DNA of 12,996 bases from Bacteroidota bacterium (GTDB taxonomy: Bacteria; Bacteroidota; Ignavibacteria; Ignavibacteriales; Melioribacteraceae): positions 1 through 12,996 of the forward strand of contig JAEXUB010000203.1 in the NCBI GenBank assembly GCA_023453125.1, read 5' to 3'. Below the pieces are notes generated by a model. That model had not been told where the DNA came from. It saw only the letters and a list, made by a program, of their open reading frames with translations, and ran no database searches. The position numbers and the translations under genes are program-made. Shown in pieces: positions 12,619-12,996 of this stretch (its first letter is position 1; each line of letters begins with the position of its first letter).

Positions 12619-12996
12619 CAGCCTATGCCCCCGAGAGTCATAAGAGCATATTGAACCCAGAAGAACCACCTCATTGCTAGCGAAACCGCAGCGCCGTAAC
12701 GGGGTTTGACTGTAAGAGAATTGTTGGCAAAATTCAGGTCAAGCAGATTCTTCCTGCCGGGATCAATTTCTGCGCCTATTACCTCGTCATTCGTTGTAAA
12801 GCGGAACACCTTCCAGCGCTCCCTGCCGTCCCATTTCTGCCTTATGATATCCTTTGATGTATAAAGGGCAATTTCATTTTTTGCAATTCCGTCCCCTACT
12901 CTTTCGGCAAGGACTTCATAATCAGCATTCCCCTTCCGGGTAATGCTCACAATCTTATAATCGAATGAATAGGAATTTTTAATAAACCCGTCAAAG
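12618..12996 (-). CDS. C-terminal part of a membrane-anchored protein resembling M1-family metallopeptidase homologues (5' end beyond window)
   Basis: The frame is open to the right edge, so only the last 125 residues are visible; the GTG at 12950 is internal, not the start. The segment VSITRKGNADYEVLAERV, WDGRERWKVFRF (visible residues 55-66) and EIDPGRKNLLDLNFANNS (76-93) follows the pattern I know from the beta-rich C-terminal part of M1-like aminopeptidase homologues in this bacterial group, where a W-DG-R/ERW stretch is followed by a 'DP...LLD.N..NNS' stretch. It ends with one hydrophobic segment (about 103-123, AAVSLAMRWFFWVQYALMTL), a likely C-terminal membrane anchor. The zinc-binding HExxH part would lie outside the window, so peptidase activity cannot be checked. 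The stop overlaps the next gene by one base. Confidence 0.6.
   Translation of the reverse strand, partial: FDGFIKNSYSFDYKIVSITRKGNADYEVLAERVGDGIAKNEIALYTSKDIIRQKWDGRERWKVFRFTTNDEVIGAEIDPGRKNLLDLNFANNSLTVKPRYGAAVSLAMRWFFWVQYALMTLGGIG

Noticed and set aside
12619..12669. Longer N-terminus for the six-helix membrane protein, starting at 12669
   Set aside because: It would overlap the upstream gene by about 50 bases; the start at 12618 gives the usual TGATG overlap.
12948..12950. GTG start for the protein at the right edge
   Set aside because: The frame continues without a stop to base 12996 with family-like sequence, so the GTG is an internal valine.
1..12996. Mobile element, phage, CRISPR, toxin-antitoxin or defence system
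   Set aside because: No transposase, integrase, direct-repeat array, tRNA attachment scar or recognisable defence gene was found; gene content is metabolic and envelope-related throughout.

Overview
The window looks like a gene-dense chromosomal segment from a bacterium of the FCB group, most plausibly the Ignavibacteria/Chlorobi side. This is an inference from three things: the moderate AT bias, the strong AAGGAG-type ribosome binding sites, and the flavour of the protein families (a secreted transglutaminase-like protein, a DUF457/YdjM-like membrane protein, and a type I-beta DAHP synthase inside a trp operon). No rRNA, tRNA, CRISPR array, insertion sequence, phage gene or integration scar was seen. 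Almost every base is coding; the longest non-coding stretch is 262 bases.

Left part, + strand (1-3556): the distal end of a tryptophan operon. It holds trpF (5' end cut off by the window edge), a DAHP synthase, trpB and trpA. The genes are tightly packed, with overlaps of 7, 4 and 13 bases, and end at a strong intrinsic terminator (3528-3556). DAHP synthase makes the first shikimate-pathway intermediate, so the cell couples entry of carbon into aromatic synthesis to the last steps of tryptophan synthesis in one transcript.

Middle (3576-5157), - strand: a gene for a PLP enzyme of the Cys/Met metabolism family, convergent with trpA and sharing its bidirectional terminator. Its 262-base upstream region carries a sigma70-like promoter candidate, two perfect dyad-symmetric elements that could be operators, and the intrinsic terminator of the next operon.

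Right part (5158-12996), - strand: one co-directional block with gaps of 0-29 bases or short overlaps, so probably one transcript. In transcription order it holds the C-terminal end of a protein resembling the tail of membrane-anchored M1-like metallopeptidases, a six-helix membrane protein, def, fmt, a cystathionine beta-synthase/cysteine synthase-type PLP enzyme, a YdjM-like membrane protein, cutC, and a large secreted protein with a transglutaminase core. The block ends at a clear terminator (5108-5129).

Functional themes: tryptophan and aromatic synthesis; sulfur amino acid metabolism, where the beta-synthase-type and gamma-lyase-type enzymes could together form a reverse transsulfuration route; N-terminal formyl-Met handling (fmt/def); and envelope proteins. 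Most genes are ordinary. The parts most worth a second look are the multidomain transglutaminase-like protein, which seems to carry a second transglutaminase fold lacking catalytic residues and a thioredoxin-like tail lacking its cysteines; the atypical PLP-lysine motif of the Cys/Met enzyme; and the paired dyads upstream of that enzyme. I found no convincing wholly new system.
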